A DNA stretch of 64,000 bases from Lateolabrax maculatus (taxonomy: Eukaryota > Chordata > Actinopteri > Acropomatiformes > Lateolabracidae), in NCBI GenBank assembly GCA_031216445.1, contig CM062208.1:4616001-4680000 (forward strand), given 5' to 3'. Positions 49,495 through 63,334 of this stretch are shown here, one piece after another (within the stretch, counting starts at the first letter, position 1; every line of letters begins with the position of its first letter). The translations under genes were made by a program, and so were the position numbers. The notes under the pieces were generated by a model. The model saw nothing but the letters and a program-made list of their open reading frames with translations. It was not told where the DNA came from and made no database searches.

Positions 49495-52400
49495 TCCTAA
49501 ATGAGGCGTGTTACTCCTCCATCACTTTGGTAATGGAGAGGATACATTTGGCCCAAATGTTTTTTTTTCTTTCCCCTGAATTAACTCAGCATAATTTCAA
49601 AGTATCTTAATGGTGTGTGTGATTCCACAAGGAACAGATTATGCTACGCATATTCACAGCTGCAATATTTATTTGTTTTTTTCGCTTTTACGTCAACAGA
49701 TAATTAGTTACAGTGTTAAAGTACTTCAGTGCGGGTTATTAATAGGCGTGCATCACATTATGCTGGAACTAATACTCCCAAAGTGATGGTAGTTGGAAAG
49801 AAACGTGTATTACTAATAATATAAACACAGTTAAAATTAAAATACAAATAATCCACTATAACTGAAACCACATACTTGGGTTGAAACAATAAATAACAAT
49901 ATTATTTATTGGCATTTAAATAACAAAATACTTTTAGTGTCCCACTAGGGTTTATAAAAATCAACAACAATAAGCGGAAAACACTTATTTGAAAACTACT
50001 GATGTTAAACACAAAATATGGGATATTCAGTTTGGTATTGGTATTGTCACTTTTCACTTTTTCTGTTGTGATTTATATCCCAACTCCATGTGCTGTAATA
50101 CATTTTTGGAACTGCTTGGGAAGAGTCAAACCTGTTAATGCAACAAGCTATAGGGCATCTTACCTTGTTATTTTTCACCAAAATCTATTTGTGATGTTAT
50201 AATATGTTTTCCAAAGCATCACAGGTCCATTATCTCCTCTCGGAAACATTATTCGAGTCACATTCAGTGAAGTCTTGGAGTAAAAGCATAAAACCAAACC
50301 AAGGTCTGAAATAAACCAGACCTTGACAGATAGACAGTTTCCTGACCTTTGCTTAAGATGATGAAATAAAAAAGAAACAGAGGTTTTGCCAGTTAAATCC
50401 CAGACGACTTTGTTCTCTGAAGACTTTTCTATCAGAGCTGAATCTCTGGCAGCTGCAAATTTTAAACTTTTAAAGCTTAGCCAGAGCAACCCTCTTATCC
50501 ATCATGTGTAGGTATTATTTGTATGTGTATGCATGTTGCCAGGGGTGTACGCACGTACTTGTCCACCCACAACACCATCCAGTTTTCAGCCAAGAGAAGA
50601 AGTGAAGGTCAGAGACTCACACAGCTAGCAGATGTAGACAAGAACAACCAATTTGAATATTGGCAACACAGCGTCTTGCTACAGTAGACTACATCCATCA
50701 GTCAAGTACAATATACTGACTTACTGACTGTGTCCTATTTCTCCCTTCAAGAGGCAAACAAGAAAAAAAAAAGCAGCAGGAATGAGTATGGAGTTTGGTT
50801 TGATTCAAATTGCTCAGGTTATTACGCAGTGATTTGCATAATTTGTACGAAGGGCATGAGGACGCTCGGAGAGAGCTGATTAGAGAAACTGTCACAGTGG
50901 ATTCACATTTCAGCAGCAGCTGATTGGACATGAAACTTTCCGAATGAGCCCCGAGGACACATGAAAAGTCTTCAGATGATGAGAAAAAAGAGGAAGAAAG
51001 AAAAGTAGGCGGTGAAGAGGGCAAGCTGGAGAGCATTGTTATCCCATTCTTATTTCATACAGGCATTAAATCAAAGCTTGCTGGATTTTCAATGATCAGA
51101 ACAAATCATTCCAGGGTATTTATTACATATTGTGAAGTAGAAGAGCTGCACACCATGAGTTTTATGTGTTTAATTTTATTATTTTCATAAAGTATTTTCA
51201 TAAACTTTGTTTCCCCAAGGCATTCACCCCAGTAAAAGGGTTCACACAGCCAGCCATGAGGACACACATTTTCAAGTGGGTTATTAGACAAGGCGAGCTT
51301 TTGCCCCCCAACCTTCAAAGGGTTTCTTTTTTACTATGGAACATTATTTCCTCTTGGAGAAAATAAGTGATTATTCTGCAGAGTGTTTTGCTGAAAGACA
51401 GAGAGAAACAGAATGACAACAGCGCACGCTAACAGTCTCTGAAGCTGACAGACTGGAGCTGCTGGCCGACACTCTCCTCATCTGTGCCCACGCTGCAAAC
51501 ACCCCGAAGCCGAGGTATCAGTCACGTTGCTTTCAACGTTGATATAATGCTTTATCTGTCACTCCACACTGCTAACAGTAAGTAGGAAATCTTCTGATTT
51601 GCACAGAACAGGCAAGGAAAGCTGCACAATAAACAGCATGGTGGTTGGAAAAGGAAAAAGAAGAGTTGCTATGTCTCAGATATAATCTATTCTCACATAA
51701 AATACATCCTTTTATTCTCCAGGCTGCTCTGATTTGTTTCATTATAAACATTCATGGCAACCTTGAGTGTTAGGTTGATCATTCTTAGCATACCAAGTTT
51801 AGTTTACTTTAAACTCAGCTATGTCTCTGCTCACCACTTTTTCAAATCTATTTTTCTTGTTTTATCACCACATAAAGTGCAAACTCTTGCAGGCAGGACT
51901 TACTTCAGTATTTACAATAACTTAAATCTGAACTGGAGATTTCTTGCTTAAAAATATCAATATCCAGGATTGGAAAAGCAAGAAGTTTGCTGCTGACGGG
52001 AGAAATAAAACCTCGTCTTGTGACCAGTTGTGACCAGCTGTGTATCAACCAGATCTGGTCCTCATCAGGACTTTAAGTACTTTCAAATCTGATGTCTTGC
52101 AGATCCACATTTACATTTTTGGATGCTGATATTTCACTACTAACAAATCTCTACTATGGCATATTGTTGTATCCAGATATGAGATCATGATGAAGCCAAA
52201 CTAAAAGTTTCTTTTTAGTTACTTTAGATATCTTTGCTGGATCCCTTAAATGACCCATTTTCTTTTTAGATTTTAGATTAGAGAAGAAGCAGAAAAAAGG
52301 CCAGGAGGTGACCGAGAAGTGTTTTTCTTCTTCTTCCATAATTGCTGTCACTCAAGCAAGGCACTGGAAAAGCAGAGCTGCTCAACACAACCAGCTGTGG

Positions 52401-54950
52401 CTGTGGTGGACAGCTATGAAGTATCACAGACACACACGCTTTCCCTCGGGCCATTTCTGTATGTTCTGGTGCAGCATTCAGATTAGCAATAGATGACAAA
52501 GTAGATATCATTCAGTGTTAATAAGAGATGACAGTAAACTGTAACAACACAGGGGTCGGCTGCAACAACACAAAGAACTGCCAACAGTCGCAGCAGATTT
52601 CCAAACTAGATGTCGAGCTTGTCAAAACTTTGCTCCTCTTCAAACTAAAACTACAACTAAACCCTCTGATGATATGCAGGGTATCAAAAAGTTCCAGTAT
52701 TGAATTTTGGGATTTTCTGATAATTGGTTTGATGCTGTAGTTTATGTGTTTATGAGTCAATCTCGTTAAAGGTGATTCATCCTTTATCTGTCACATTAAA
52801 AATAAAACTAAACTAACTCCATACTGAGCTGCCACGAATGTGATATGTACAATTTAAAGCAAGTCAAACAGTAGTAGGAAAGGTGATTTAGTTAAGGTAG
52901 GTATGTTTATATGGATATACATTATTATTAAAAACAAATTCTGGATCTTCAAGTCCTGATAACAAGTACTATATAAAGCCTCATTCAATTTAGCAAAAGT
53001 ATTATTATGTTAAAATACAAAATGATTTGGACACAAATCCTCTGAACACAAGAAGTTCCATTGCAAAAATTCACATTTAAGTTGGCTAAAGAGGAGCAAC
53101 TTAGAAAACCTGTTGTCAAGAGATGAAAATTAAATAAAAGTTGAAATAAGTTAAATGTTTCCTCTCATCACACTGACTCCCTCACTCATAGTTTTCAACA
53201 CGTCTTTTACTTCCTGTTTCATGTCATGTCCAACTAACCCTTTCCTGGAAAACTCTGCCTTGTGCATGAAGCAGCATTTGCATTTGAAGACATCAGGTTC
53301 CTTTTATATAAATCCATAGGACAGGACATAGGACAATCTCCAGACAGATTTACACACATTTACCACAAAAAAGCAAAACTACAAAATGGAGCAGTGAAGC
53401 AGGAATGGCATTTATGTGCAGCAGGGAAACCCAAAGTGAAAGTTAATGTCTTAATGCACTCACAGAAGAGTTCACAGTCGTCACAATGTAATTTTCATAG
53501 CTGCGAGCCTTATTCCTTAAGGAAGGAATGAATCGCTTTATCATTATGACACCCACCTCCCTCATCTAAGGGAAAAAACTCAAATAACACGTTCACACCA
53601 CCACCAACACTCCTCCTATTAGATGTGAGAAATTCATCCACTGCCTGTGTGTATGGATTGAATCAGAAGAGTCTGAAATGGCGTGACTGGTTGTGCTCAG
53701 ATCTATCCCAGACATCAAATGCTCTGGACATCCATCACTCAGCCGCTACATGACATACACAGCCACTGAAGTGTTCGCTCCTTTGCCTTTTCTTTGGCAT
53801 TCAGAACAATGCTTTCCACTCGCACACAGAGATACTGCAGCCACAGAGTCCCGGATACGGAAAGAGAGTTCCTCCATAATGAAAATGTGTATATTAAATT
53901 ATAATTCTGGTTTTAAATAGTCTAGTTTGACCATTTTTTAAGAAACATTCTGGATATTTTCAATTTGTATTCATAATTAAAAGAATACTATATAACATAC
54001 TGTTCATATTTTAAGTACATTTACAAAAACACTTTCCTTTAGAAATTATAAGATTTATTCTGACTTTAGGGTAACTAAAAACACTAGCCAGTGGTTTGAT
54101 AATATTTTACACTGATTCTAATGCAAATTCACTTGTTTTAATAACATTTTACAAGGAATCTACTTTATTCTATCATGTAACATGGTTTGGACAATAATGT
54201 CAAGAAAATTCACAAAACAAGGAAAACTGCATTGATAACTCACACAAATTGGGTTGACAACTACAATTACAATGTATAAGACAAACACTTTTCTTTGGAC
54301 ATTTCTTTTAAAGTCTTCTTTTCAAGCCACAGCACCACACAGACATAAGTGAATCCTAGAATAATAGATTTATGTGTTTATAACAAAAAAATCAGGCTCA
54401 TCAATTCATATTATTCAAACACATGAAAGTAACTAATTGATATGTGTCATTGGTTTCATTGTTTTTAGTTCAAGAGGAGTCTTTATTTATTTAGCCGCAC
54501 AAATTTATGACAGAGGGTTTTACAATATAAATAACACAATCACACCATTCAGATAATCGAGGGTTTAAGAACAGAGAGGTCTTATCCTTGGCCCACTCAA
54601 CCTGTTACTTTTGTCTTTTGCTGTTTGTCTTGTTTACTCATTGTGATATTTTATTGCTCTTTTGTACTAACTTGTGTGGGAAAGCAGGAAATCTGCTGAA
54701 AAAAAAAACTGCTCCTAATTGAGTCAGGCCCACAGCAGGTAACAGTTTTCCTACTTTGCTTTACTTTGCTCTTTTTCCAGCTAAAAAACAAATAAATGCA
54801 TAAATAAACGTTCCAACGTCTTTCTCTGGCCAGTGTGTGGAGGGTTAAAACCCTGATGGACAGCCATCAGGTCAGGCCTGGCTGCAGAGTCCAATGAAAG
54901 GCTGCATGAATTCACGTCCACGTACTGTGCTGTATTTAGTCTGATAATAA
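49495..54950. other. Intergenic DNA, no feature recognised
   Basis: Largely AT-rich unique sequence, with the AT-richest part at 53900-54560. No coding exon, long repeat or structured element was recognised; the short open frames are unrelated to known proteins. Confidence 0.6.
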
Positions 54951-55260
54951 ACCGGGGAGAGACAGAGGTGGAGGAGCTCAGAGCCTTGCCAGGGCATGAT
55001 AACACCTTGACAATTCAACACACATGTGCCGCGGCGTGCTGGGCCGCAGCCTCGGGGCAGAGCCTCAGCCAGCATGTGGAAGAGGTTTTCCACTCAGCTG
55101 AACGTCCAGTACCTCCAATACGGCGGCCCCGGAGCCAGATCTCACTCTGTGGTATTAGGCATCGAGGCCAGCTGTGGATTAACACAATTTGCACCTCCTC
55201 TCGGTGCAGGTAACACCCACACCTCCCCCCGGAGGTCCAGGTCGTCAGATTTAGCCGTTG
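54950..55260. promoter_or_regulatory. Candidate GC-rich conserved block
   Basis: GC-rich, CpG-containing sequence within AT-rich surroundings, with open frames on both strands and on more than one plus frame (54968-55213 and 55026-55418). That pattern argues for composition rather than a gene. CTGTGGATTAACACAATTTG holds a GATTA homeodomain core. Confidence 0.25.
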
Positions 55261-56480
55261 GCTCCACCTTCACAGCCTTTCGTGTTAAAGCCAAAATAAA
55301 ACACATCAATTCAGAGATACACACAGAAAGACAGACATCTCTCAAGAAGCCAGGTTTTGTTACCAAAGATATTACATTTACAAAGAGTAAATTCAATTCA
55401 AAAGCCGTAATGAAATAAGAGCGAGAGAATCTAATTTAGCATCTCTGCACCCCACTGCTGTTTTAAAATGCTTGAACAACTTCTCGAGGCGTTTTGTTTC
55501 GTCCGCGGTGAGCTGAGACACTGTGGCATTCATACCATTTTCTCTCACATCCTGCCATCTATCCATCACTTACAGGTGGGGACCCTAACATAACAAGCTC
55601 ATGGCATCAAGGGTTGGGACATCTGTGTTTTATATGTAAAGACCCTCAAAACACCTGTCAGAGTCCACACTCACTTGACAAGTTTGACATTTCCAGAGCC
55701 CTGGCACCTCACGAGGTTTGTGTTTGTTTTGTTTTTGTCTTCTAGCCTTTGTCTCTTTTATTTGATCCCAGTTGGATCGGGTTTATTACTTTCAGACTTC
55801 TTGATACAGTGATCTGTGAGTGACACTACTAAAATGTAAATGTCAGGCATTCACACTTGAAAAGCTCTCAGGAAAAATACGTAATTGTGAAGGAAATCTG
55901 AGAGCTGGTTCGCTCGAGACAGAAGACGTTTCAGGAGTCCCGGATGTCTTCAGCGGGAACATTTATTGAAGCTCGATCGGGGAGAAAAAAGGGAAACACA
56001 GCGTACTGCTACCCAATGAAGACAGTGTCCTGCAGCTGAGTATTTAACCCTCCCCACACCTCCTAAGATTTGCTACTTCCAAATAACTCTTAATTTTTTA
56101 ACTCAGATTTGCATGTGTGAGGATTCTATCGGATCTAAACAAGGAAATATGCCTACCATAGGTTACTGAGCAACAGCTGAGCCTCCTGTCGACCAGAGTC
56201 TGAATACAGAAGATTTCTAGCTGACATTGGTGTCTCAGGTGCCAGAGTCAGGCAGTTGACCTGTGAAACACTGTCTAAATTTACCTTTAACCTACAAGAA
56301 GGAAAATTCCTTCACAGTAGGAGTTTGTTCAATGTGCAATGAAGATGAACTATTAACTAGGAAGAGTCATTCATTTAGCTTCGGTACAGTCAGTCCTGAA
56401 AGACACACACAGACAAACACAGTCAGACTGGTGACAAAACACACACAAAAGCACATATTTAAAACAGGGTCGAAGTTTTG
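55261..56480. other. Intergenic DNA, no feature recognised
   Basis: Mixed-composition sequence. A stretch near 55900-56060 has a repeat-like appearance, but no terminal repeats or boundaries were found. Confidence 0.5.
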
Positions 56481-56726
56481 CAAGAAGAGAAGGAGACGAG
56501 AGAAGGGAAAGGGGAGGTAGTAGAGGAGGGAAGGAGAGAGAGATGGGAAGGAAGGATGAAAGAATTTAGAGAGGAAAGAGTAAAAGGAGGAAAGAAAGGA
56601 AATCAAAGGATCTGAGGGAAGAAAGACAAAAAAGAAGGAAGGAAGGAAAAATGAAGCAAGCAAGGGAATGAAGGAGGGTAGGAAAGAAGGTGGAAGGGAG
56701 GAAGGATGAAAAAGGAGAACAGGAGA
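56481..56726. repeat. Long homopurine (GGAA/GAGA) tract
   Basis: About 245 bp of almost pure A/G on the plus strand, with scattered T and C interruptions and local GGAA arrays. Minus-strand open frames across it (rich in Ser, Leu, Phe and Pro) are artefacts of the composition. Confidence 0.93.
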
Positions 56727-59700
56727 TGTTTGTTGCTCCTGCAAACAATTGACCTGGGCGAGCTTTTGGTGTTTTTTGGCTCACAGAGAGGCCCAGAGTG
56801 CTGACGAGAGGCTTAGCTGGTGTTGAGCCGCTGTGGGCGGAGCGTCACACTGTGAGGGGGGAGGAAGGTGGGGGGGGGTTAGGATGGGAGAGGGGGGGTG
56901 GACTGCCCTCTGACACGACCCTGTTAAACGAGAGGGGAACCAACACGTACTGTAGGTCAGCCAAATAGCTCAGATTAAGGTAAGATTTCATCCATTTCAG
57001 TAACTGAATTTATTTACACTGTGTGTATTTCACTGGATTCTGGACTTTTTCAGTTGTTTACATTTTACCAAAATGTAGCCACCCAGTGTTTTTCCACCAG
57101 ATAAATGAATAATAGCAACAAGGTGTCAGGATGTGTATATCTGCTGGTGATGAGCAGCACTCCTGGTGAAGCGTATGCTGGCCTGTGTGACATAAAAACA
57201 AATAATCTGTAACAGAAGCTGTTTAAATCTTCACGTTGTTTAGCACCGCACACTAAGTCCCATACACCAGGTATTCTAGAAATTCACCTGGACAATGTGC
57301 TCCCAGCGGCCTTTCAGTGGGGTCTAAATGGCCGACACCTTTCACAGCCTGCACAGGACAGAGGCTCGCATTCATGACACACGGCCATACTGAAAAAACA
57401 AATAGTAAAAATAATATTCCTGTAGGAGAAAGCAGAACTGCCTGCTGGTAAAATAAATATCAGAAACATGTATATTTTATATTTTATGAAGACAACTAAA
57501 AGTTTTCCACTAAATTATATGACAGAGTGCAATATTATCTAACAGAACACATTATTTTAGATATAATAAGTAACTTTTTTATTAAGTTATTTTAAACTAT
57601 TTTCAAGTATTGACATGAGCCTTATTTAACTATTTTTAAAAAGACATTAAAATTAAAAAATGTAAAAACATTAAAACTGAGGTTTCAGATATGGACAAAT
57701 TCTAGTATAACCTTTCAAAGCCCACAAAATCAGAAGCAGGTATGCACGGTGTTGTGCAGTTTGTGGTGTAACATTGTGTTTACGACAGTAACGCGTGTGA
57801 CATCAGAGGTCATTTATAGTTTTTCTATAGAGACCGAGTGTGTAGTGCGCAGTACCGACACACACACACTAAAGGAAAGTCTGCTCGTGTTTACCTGCTT
57901 TACAGATGTTCAATGGAGCTTTAAAAATGGACTTTCATTCAGTATTGCACTGCCCTCAAGTGTTCATAGTTGAAGCTTGTACTGTGGTGTTTATACTGGA
58001 AGGGTGTTACAGGATAACAGCATCTGTATGTAGTAAAAGTCTAATAAAAAGACACTTTGTTCAGTATATAAGAAAAAAAAACATAAATGTCCAGGTATTT
58101 ATTTAAATACAGGGATCTTCAGTAGAGTACTTTCTTCACTGTATTACTGTTAGCAGCAGTAGTTGTAAATGTAATACTACAACGACTCATTTCAGTAAAA
58201 CTCATAGTAAACACAATAATAATATTAATTACTTTTATTTATCTGGCAATAAAATAAAAACAGTGAATTTTTTTGGGATCAAATTGTAAGAACAAAAAAC
58301 AAAATAAAATACGAAAATTACACGCATATATGTACACACACATTCCCACATATACTGTATAACACATACAGTACAGAGACACACAACGTCACACACATGC
58401 AGAGGAGGTTCCTGCCTGAGGACCTCAGACTCTGCCAGTACTTTGTTGTTGTTTTTTTATTTATCATTATTATCCTGTTTGTATAAAATTTATAAATTCA
58501 TCTAAGAATAACAGAATCCAACACTAACATCTACTGTTCTGCTGTATACTGTTTATAAGTACTAGTATTAGTAGCAGAAATAATAACAGCAGGGTGGGTG
58601 ATTTTAATATTCATGAACTGGAGGTGGTATTGATAGTAGTATTGATAATAGCAGCAGTTTCTAGTAGTACTAATATCACTAGTTGCGGCAGCAGTATCAG
58701 TGTCAGTCTTGTGAGCAGCAGTAGTAGAAACCCCGGTGCTTTCTGTTCACAGGTTATGAGTCTATCAGGAGAGAAGAAGTTCTGCTGAGAGAGAATGAAC
58801 ATTTGTAATCGGTGAGTAAATGGAGGTAAAAGCAATAATCTCCTCGCTGCCTCATCAAACATCAGATTTTTTCTATGTGCTCAGAAAGAAAGAACTGAAA
58901 AAACCTTGTAAATGATGCTGTAGACACTATAGACATTATAGCAGAATCTCTTTATTTAATTTGCTAGAAGAATCATTCAACAAAATGTTCAATTATTAAC
59001 TACAACAATATATTGTCAACATTTTCCAGATCATTCTTTAATTTATATAGCTTTTTTACTATAAATTACATAAATTCCTTTTTGTGTAGTGTTTATTAAT
59101 TTATATGTACGTTTATTTGCCATTGATCAGTTAATTCACACATTTTTTATAAAATAATTTCTTGATTATTAATTTGTTTAATAATTTTTTTAATAAATTG
59201 AACAGAATGATTTAAAACCCTGAAATTAAAGAGTAACTCTTACAAAATAATAGATTTTTATAGGTCCTTAGGAAAGCACTAGTTTCATGGCACAGTGTGA
59301 TATCTAACTGTTCAATAAACTGCTAATTCAGGTTTTACTAAATAAGACCACTTTCAATTCATGAATCTCCAGCCTACACAATGTGCGCCTGCAGAAAGTG
59401 AGCCGCTCTGGTCACAGATACACGTGCTACAAAACAACTGTCAGTGCAAGAAAAGAAAAACGTGTATTGTCTCTTAACCATCGGTGAAGCAGCTGTTAGG
59501 GGCCCACGGCATTGTTTGCTGTTTTTCACCCTGCATGAGTGCTTTCAGTTTACTTAAGACTAAAACGGCAACTGATTGTTATTAATTATCATGGTTTTTA
59601 TTATGAGAAAAGGGAAAATGTCCATCAAAAGCACATGGTGACATCCCTAAGTAGCTTGTTTAGTCCAAAACTTAAAAATATTCAATTGAGGAAATCAGCA

Positions 59701-60429
59701 CATCCTCACATTTAAGAAGCTGGAACCAGCAAATATTTGGGCTTTTTAGCTAATAAATTACTTGATGATTAAATAATCAACAGCACTACCTAAGACCTTG
59801 GCATTTGCTCATTGCACTGGATCCATTTTGACCTGCTTAGATAATATATTCTTCCCCGAGGAAATGTTTTGATTTGGTTATTACATCTAGAAGCTCTTTG
59901 CAGAATTTACTTCATTTTAATAAATGAGCTCAGTCTGGTCATTTAGTAGGTTACATTCAGTTAGTTTGGACTTTTACAGCCTTTATGGTGTGTTAGGATA
60001 TTATGATTACTCCGTATGTTCAAACTGGAAAAGTGATCAAATTAAGTGGATTTACTCAAACATAACATGCATGATACATTACGTAGCAGCAGCTGTTTAA
60101 AGGTGCACTGATGTCCTGGTTCCTGGTCGCACAAAACAGTAAAGTTAAATTGTGAAAACAATAGTGCATAATGTAGAATTAATACACAGTATATACAGTG
60201 TGGATCTGGGGTCCTGTAAATTAAATTTGTGAGGTTGTTCTTTTGACATTGAAGTTGGGTACACATTAACAACAGTGGGAAGTCTTGGGAAGTCGGTTGC
60301 TAGTCAACTAACATTAAAAATGGACCTTTGCTTTGCACCTTGCTGTGACTGGTTAGCTTCAGCCTAAATGTGTGATTGATTGTTGCATTTCAACATCATG
60401 TTGGGAGATTAAAACAGTGCAGGCGAGAA
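56727..60429. other. Intergenic DNA, mostly AT-rich
   Basis: A short GC-rich, G-run-containing stretch at 56760-56960 (with GGGCGGAGCGTCACACTG) is followed by AT-rich DNA. It includes interrupted AGT/ACT trinucleotide runs near 58560-58740. No gene was recognised. Confidence 0.6.
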
Positions 60430-60525
60430 GATCTGATCCACACTACACACCAGCTGGTGGCAGTAATGAACCAGTTTGTTGTTTGCCAACCGCCAATAAA
60501 GCCTCAAAGAAGTGAATACCAGAAG
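60430..60525 (+). repeat. Degenerate dispersed repeat fragment
   Basis: CAGCTGGTGGCAGTAATGAA and TTTGCCAACCGCCAATAAAG, then CCTCAAAGAAG, follow a widespread vertebrate/teleost repeat pattern (GGTGGCGGTAATGCACC...TTGCCAACCGCCAATAAA...AAGAAG). Confidence 0.5.
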
Positions 60526-62110
60526 TTGCTCTGTAGTGTCCACAACAAGTCAGCCTGTAAACACAGTCGTAGAGTTCATACAGGTATGATAAAACCATAT
60601 CTTACAAGTCTTTTTTTTTTACTTTAAACTCTGTATTATATTATTTTATAAGTTTTTAAAGTGATTTAAAAACTGTTTGAGGTCAGAATTTCCACTACTT
60701 TGTCGTCTAAAAGCTGAGGAAAAGTGTTGAATTATTATATTTATCACTGTAGGACATGTCCTCTGTGACTAACTTAAGTAGTATACTGAAGTAACATTTA
60801 CTTGTACTGTATTTAATTTCCATTATTTGCTCATTTCTACTTCTACTTTTGACATTTATCTGTCAGATGTATTTACTACTTTACTTACAAAGTCTACATA
60901 TAAAACATTATGCGTTGTTATTCTTTTAATGGTAATGGAGTGTTTTTACGTAGTGGTACTGCACCTTTACATCAGTAAGGATCTGGATACGTCTCCCAGG
61001 TGTACAGCAGGTAGTCTGAATGTTCCCCAGCTGCTGTTTGTGAGCAGCAGCTTTGTTATCTTCTATAACTCTAACTTTTTGATGAGGACATTGAACTGAT
61101 TGAAGCTTATGTGACGGTTACTGAAAGAAAGTGTTTGACGTGACAACAGCAGTATCCCCTGTACGTGTGCGTTAACATGCCGGCCTGTGTGCTCAGCATG
61201 TAAATGTGTACGCCCCGTATGTACTACTGTATGTACCATCTGGACCACAGAGCACTATATCAGACGCCCCTTGTCCTCACTATAGCTGGAGTCACCATCA
61301 GCACATTTCCAGCCTGTGTAAACACAATGAGAGCAAAGGTCGCCCTCAGGTCACATTCACTGACAGTGGCTTTCATAGTTGCTCTATGAAAGTTGACTGA
61401 CACAAAAGCGACACCGCGGTCACAAGGACCGACACAGACACCAGGATTCACCTCTGCTTTACACCAAATAGGAAAACTAAAAGTTAAAACTGTCGTTTTC
61501 CTTGCTCGGACGTCAAAGTGTGGAAGCCTGACTGTTTGCTGATAGGAGGGCAGTTTCAGTTTGAGCAGTGATGTTGCAACATCAGTCCTTCACGGAGACA
61601 GTGTCATGTGAGAATGAGGGATTTTGTTTATGAAAGATCAATCATTTGTGGTGAGTCTCGAAGCTGTCAGTTCTTGCATGTAAAGTAGTTTGTCAGTTTC
61701 AACTTCATGTGTCTGTTTGCTGTCGGTGCCTGCAGTTATTTGTCTCACATGCAAAGCAACAGATCCAGTTTCCAGATGAAGCTGGATGGATACAAATATG
61801 AGAAGTGACTGCTTGTGGTAAAGACTGGAAATAAATAACTAATTATATTTTTTGCGAAGTCAGCAGTGTTTGGCATTGAATGAATAAATATTTTGAATGC
61901 TGAAGTTCTTATTTTCAGTCAATTATTATTCAAACAGTCTGTGCATATGGTGACTTATGACTTGTCTTGAAAAATGTTTTACTGATTATTCAATAATAAG
62001 TAAGAATTTATATTGAGGGTTGGTTATCTCCTTCTTGTCTGCTGTTTCATTGCACATGCCGATATCAGTAAGCGTCCAATTGAAAACCGATGCTGTCTGT
62101 CCCCACACAG
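60526..62110. other. Region upstream of HAO2 coding start (intergenic or 5' non-coding)
   Basis: Must contain the HAO2 promoter and any non-coding first exon, since the first coding exon is preceded by an acceptor-like CTGTCTGTCCCCACACAG. No TATA box or confident first-exon donor could be chosen. The segment 61130-61560 is GC-balanced and is the likeliest place to look. Confidence 0.45.
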
Positions 62111-62132
62111 AGAAGGGGGTCGCTGTGCAGAG

Positions 62133-62263
62133 ATGGCTATGGTATGCCTGACAGACTTTGAGGAGTATGCTAAAGAGCATCTCTCAAAGGCTACCTGGGA
62201 TTATTATGCAGCTGGAGCAGACGAATGCTGCACCAGGGATGACAATCTACTGGCTTACAAAAG
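62133..62263 (+). CDS. hao2: HAO2 first coding exon (N-terminal FMN-oxidase segment)
   Basis: The ATG at 62133 gives MAMVCLTDFEEYAKEHLSKA and on to TRDDNLLAYK (residues 1-43), plus two bases of Arg44. This aligns without gap to human HAO2 (MSLVCLTDF..., ...TRDDNIAAFKR), which decides the start; the frame is open further upstream, but that part is intron or leader. Exon start is probably 62111 after CCCCACACAG; a second possible acceptor is at 62130. The donor is AAAAG|GTACAG. WDYYAAGAD carries Tyr24, at the position of the substrate-binding Tyr24 of spinach glycolate oxidase, where mammalian HAO2 has Phe. The open frame running on to 62336 is intronic. Confidence 0.95.
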
Positions 62264-63334
62264 GTACAGTGGGAAAAATGAAGTTTACCCAGACATTCAA
62301 GGTCATTGCACATACACAAGTGAAGCGTCTCAATAGTGTTTTAATATTTATGAACACACTTTAAAATTTGAACTGCTCCCAACAAGACAGTCTTCATCTA
62401 CAGTCATTGTACAACATGTGTAGCGACACAGAACAGTAAACTCTATCTTCTGTATCAGTGTGCTGCATAACACAAAAATTCACCATTGAGGGATGAAATA
62501 ATTCATGTGTAGTTTTAGTTCTAAAACTGAAGCTCCTATGAGGACACAGTCTGTTATAAGGCCATAAATTAAAGCTTTTGTGGACTTTGGACTGCTGTAA
62601 ATGATTTCTGTATGTATAGTACATTATGTGCGATGGTGATTCCTTATAATCACTAACAGGCAGTTCCATCTTAACCAGTGCTGATGCTGCACTGTTCCTC
62701 CGACCCCCTGTAGTGAGTAGGGAACTGTTTTGAAAGTTGCATTACCAATGGGACACTGGGACTTCCTTCAACTTGTGCATTCCTCTCAGCTTTCCTAATG
62801 TCTCCATAAAGACTGATAGACTGCTTTTCCTCACTGTGATGGTTCTGGACATGCATGTTTTTTCTACAACAAGCCTGTTACTAAGGTTTTGTTTTTGGGG
62901 TCAGTTTAGACATTATCTGTCTTGTGTCTTGGAAAGAGATCTCAAGTTATAGCTCTGGGAAAACAGAAATACATAAGAATTATGACTTGTCCAGCAGAAA
63001 CAGCATGTTATAATATATAGTGTATATATAATTTTATTCTCTTAAAAGAATGGCTTTATTTGACAAGATTGATTTTAATGTTTTGTTAACATGTTAGTTT
63101 GGATTTAAATTTAGATTTCATTTCTTCAAATGAGTAAAATTAAGTGAAAAACAACACTTCCTGTACTTCTTTAGCTGGTCATAACGTGCCTTTCTAGCAA
63201 ATGACAACATCACTTTTTATTAGTTGTGATTGACCAGATTTATCCTGAAGAACACCCTCACCAACCTGAAACCCCCCCAATCCCTGTTTCATTTGGTGTT
63301 GTTGTTTACTTGTTCATCTGTACTTCACACCCAG
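62264..63334 (+). other. hao2: HAO2 intron
   Basis: GT-AG intron between the first two coding exons (1,071 bp). AT-rich, with no other feature recognised. Confidence 0.85.

Noticed and set aside
55900..56060. Possible solo LTR remnant
   Set aside because: No terminal TG...CA, target duplication or primer-binding site could be defined.
56367..56784. Minus-strand open frames rich in Ser, Leu, Phe and Pro
   Set aside because: They are created by the homopurine tract on the other strand.
20100..62000. Search for an additional gene between WARS2 and HAO2
   Set aside because: No exon with family-level similarity, paired splice sites and consistent phase was found on either strand; short lncRNA genes cannot be excluded from sequence alone.
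62013..62132. Upstream in-frame extension of the first HAO2 exon
   Set aside because: It has no ATG start and no family similarity, and an acceptor-like pyrimidine tract lies within it; alignment to HAO2 starts at the ATG at 62133.
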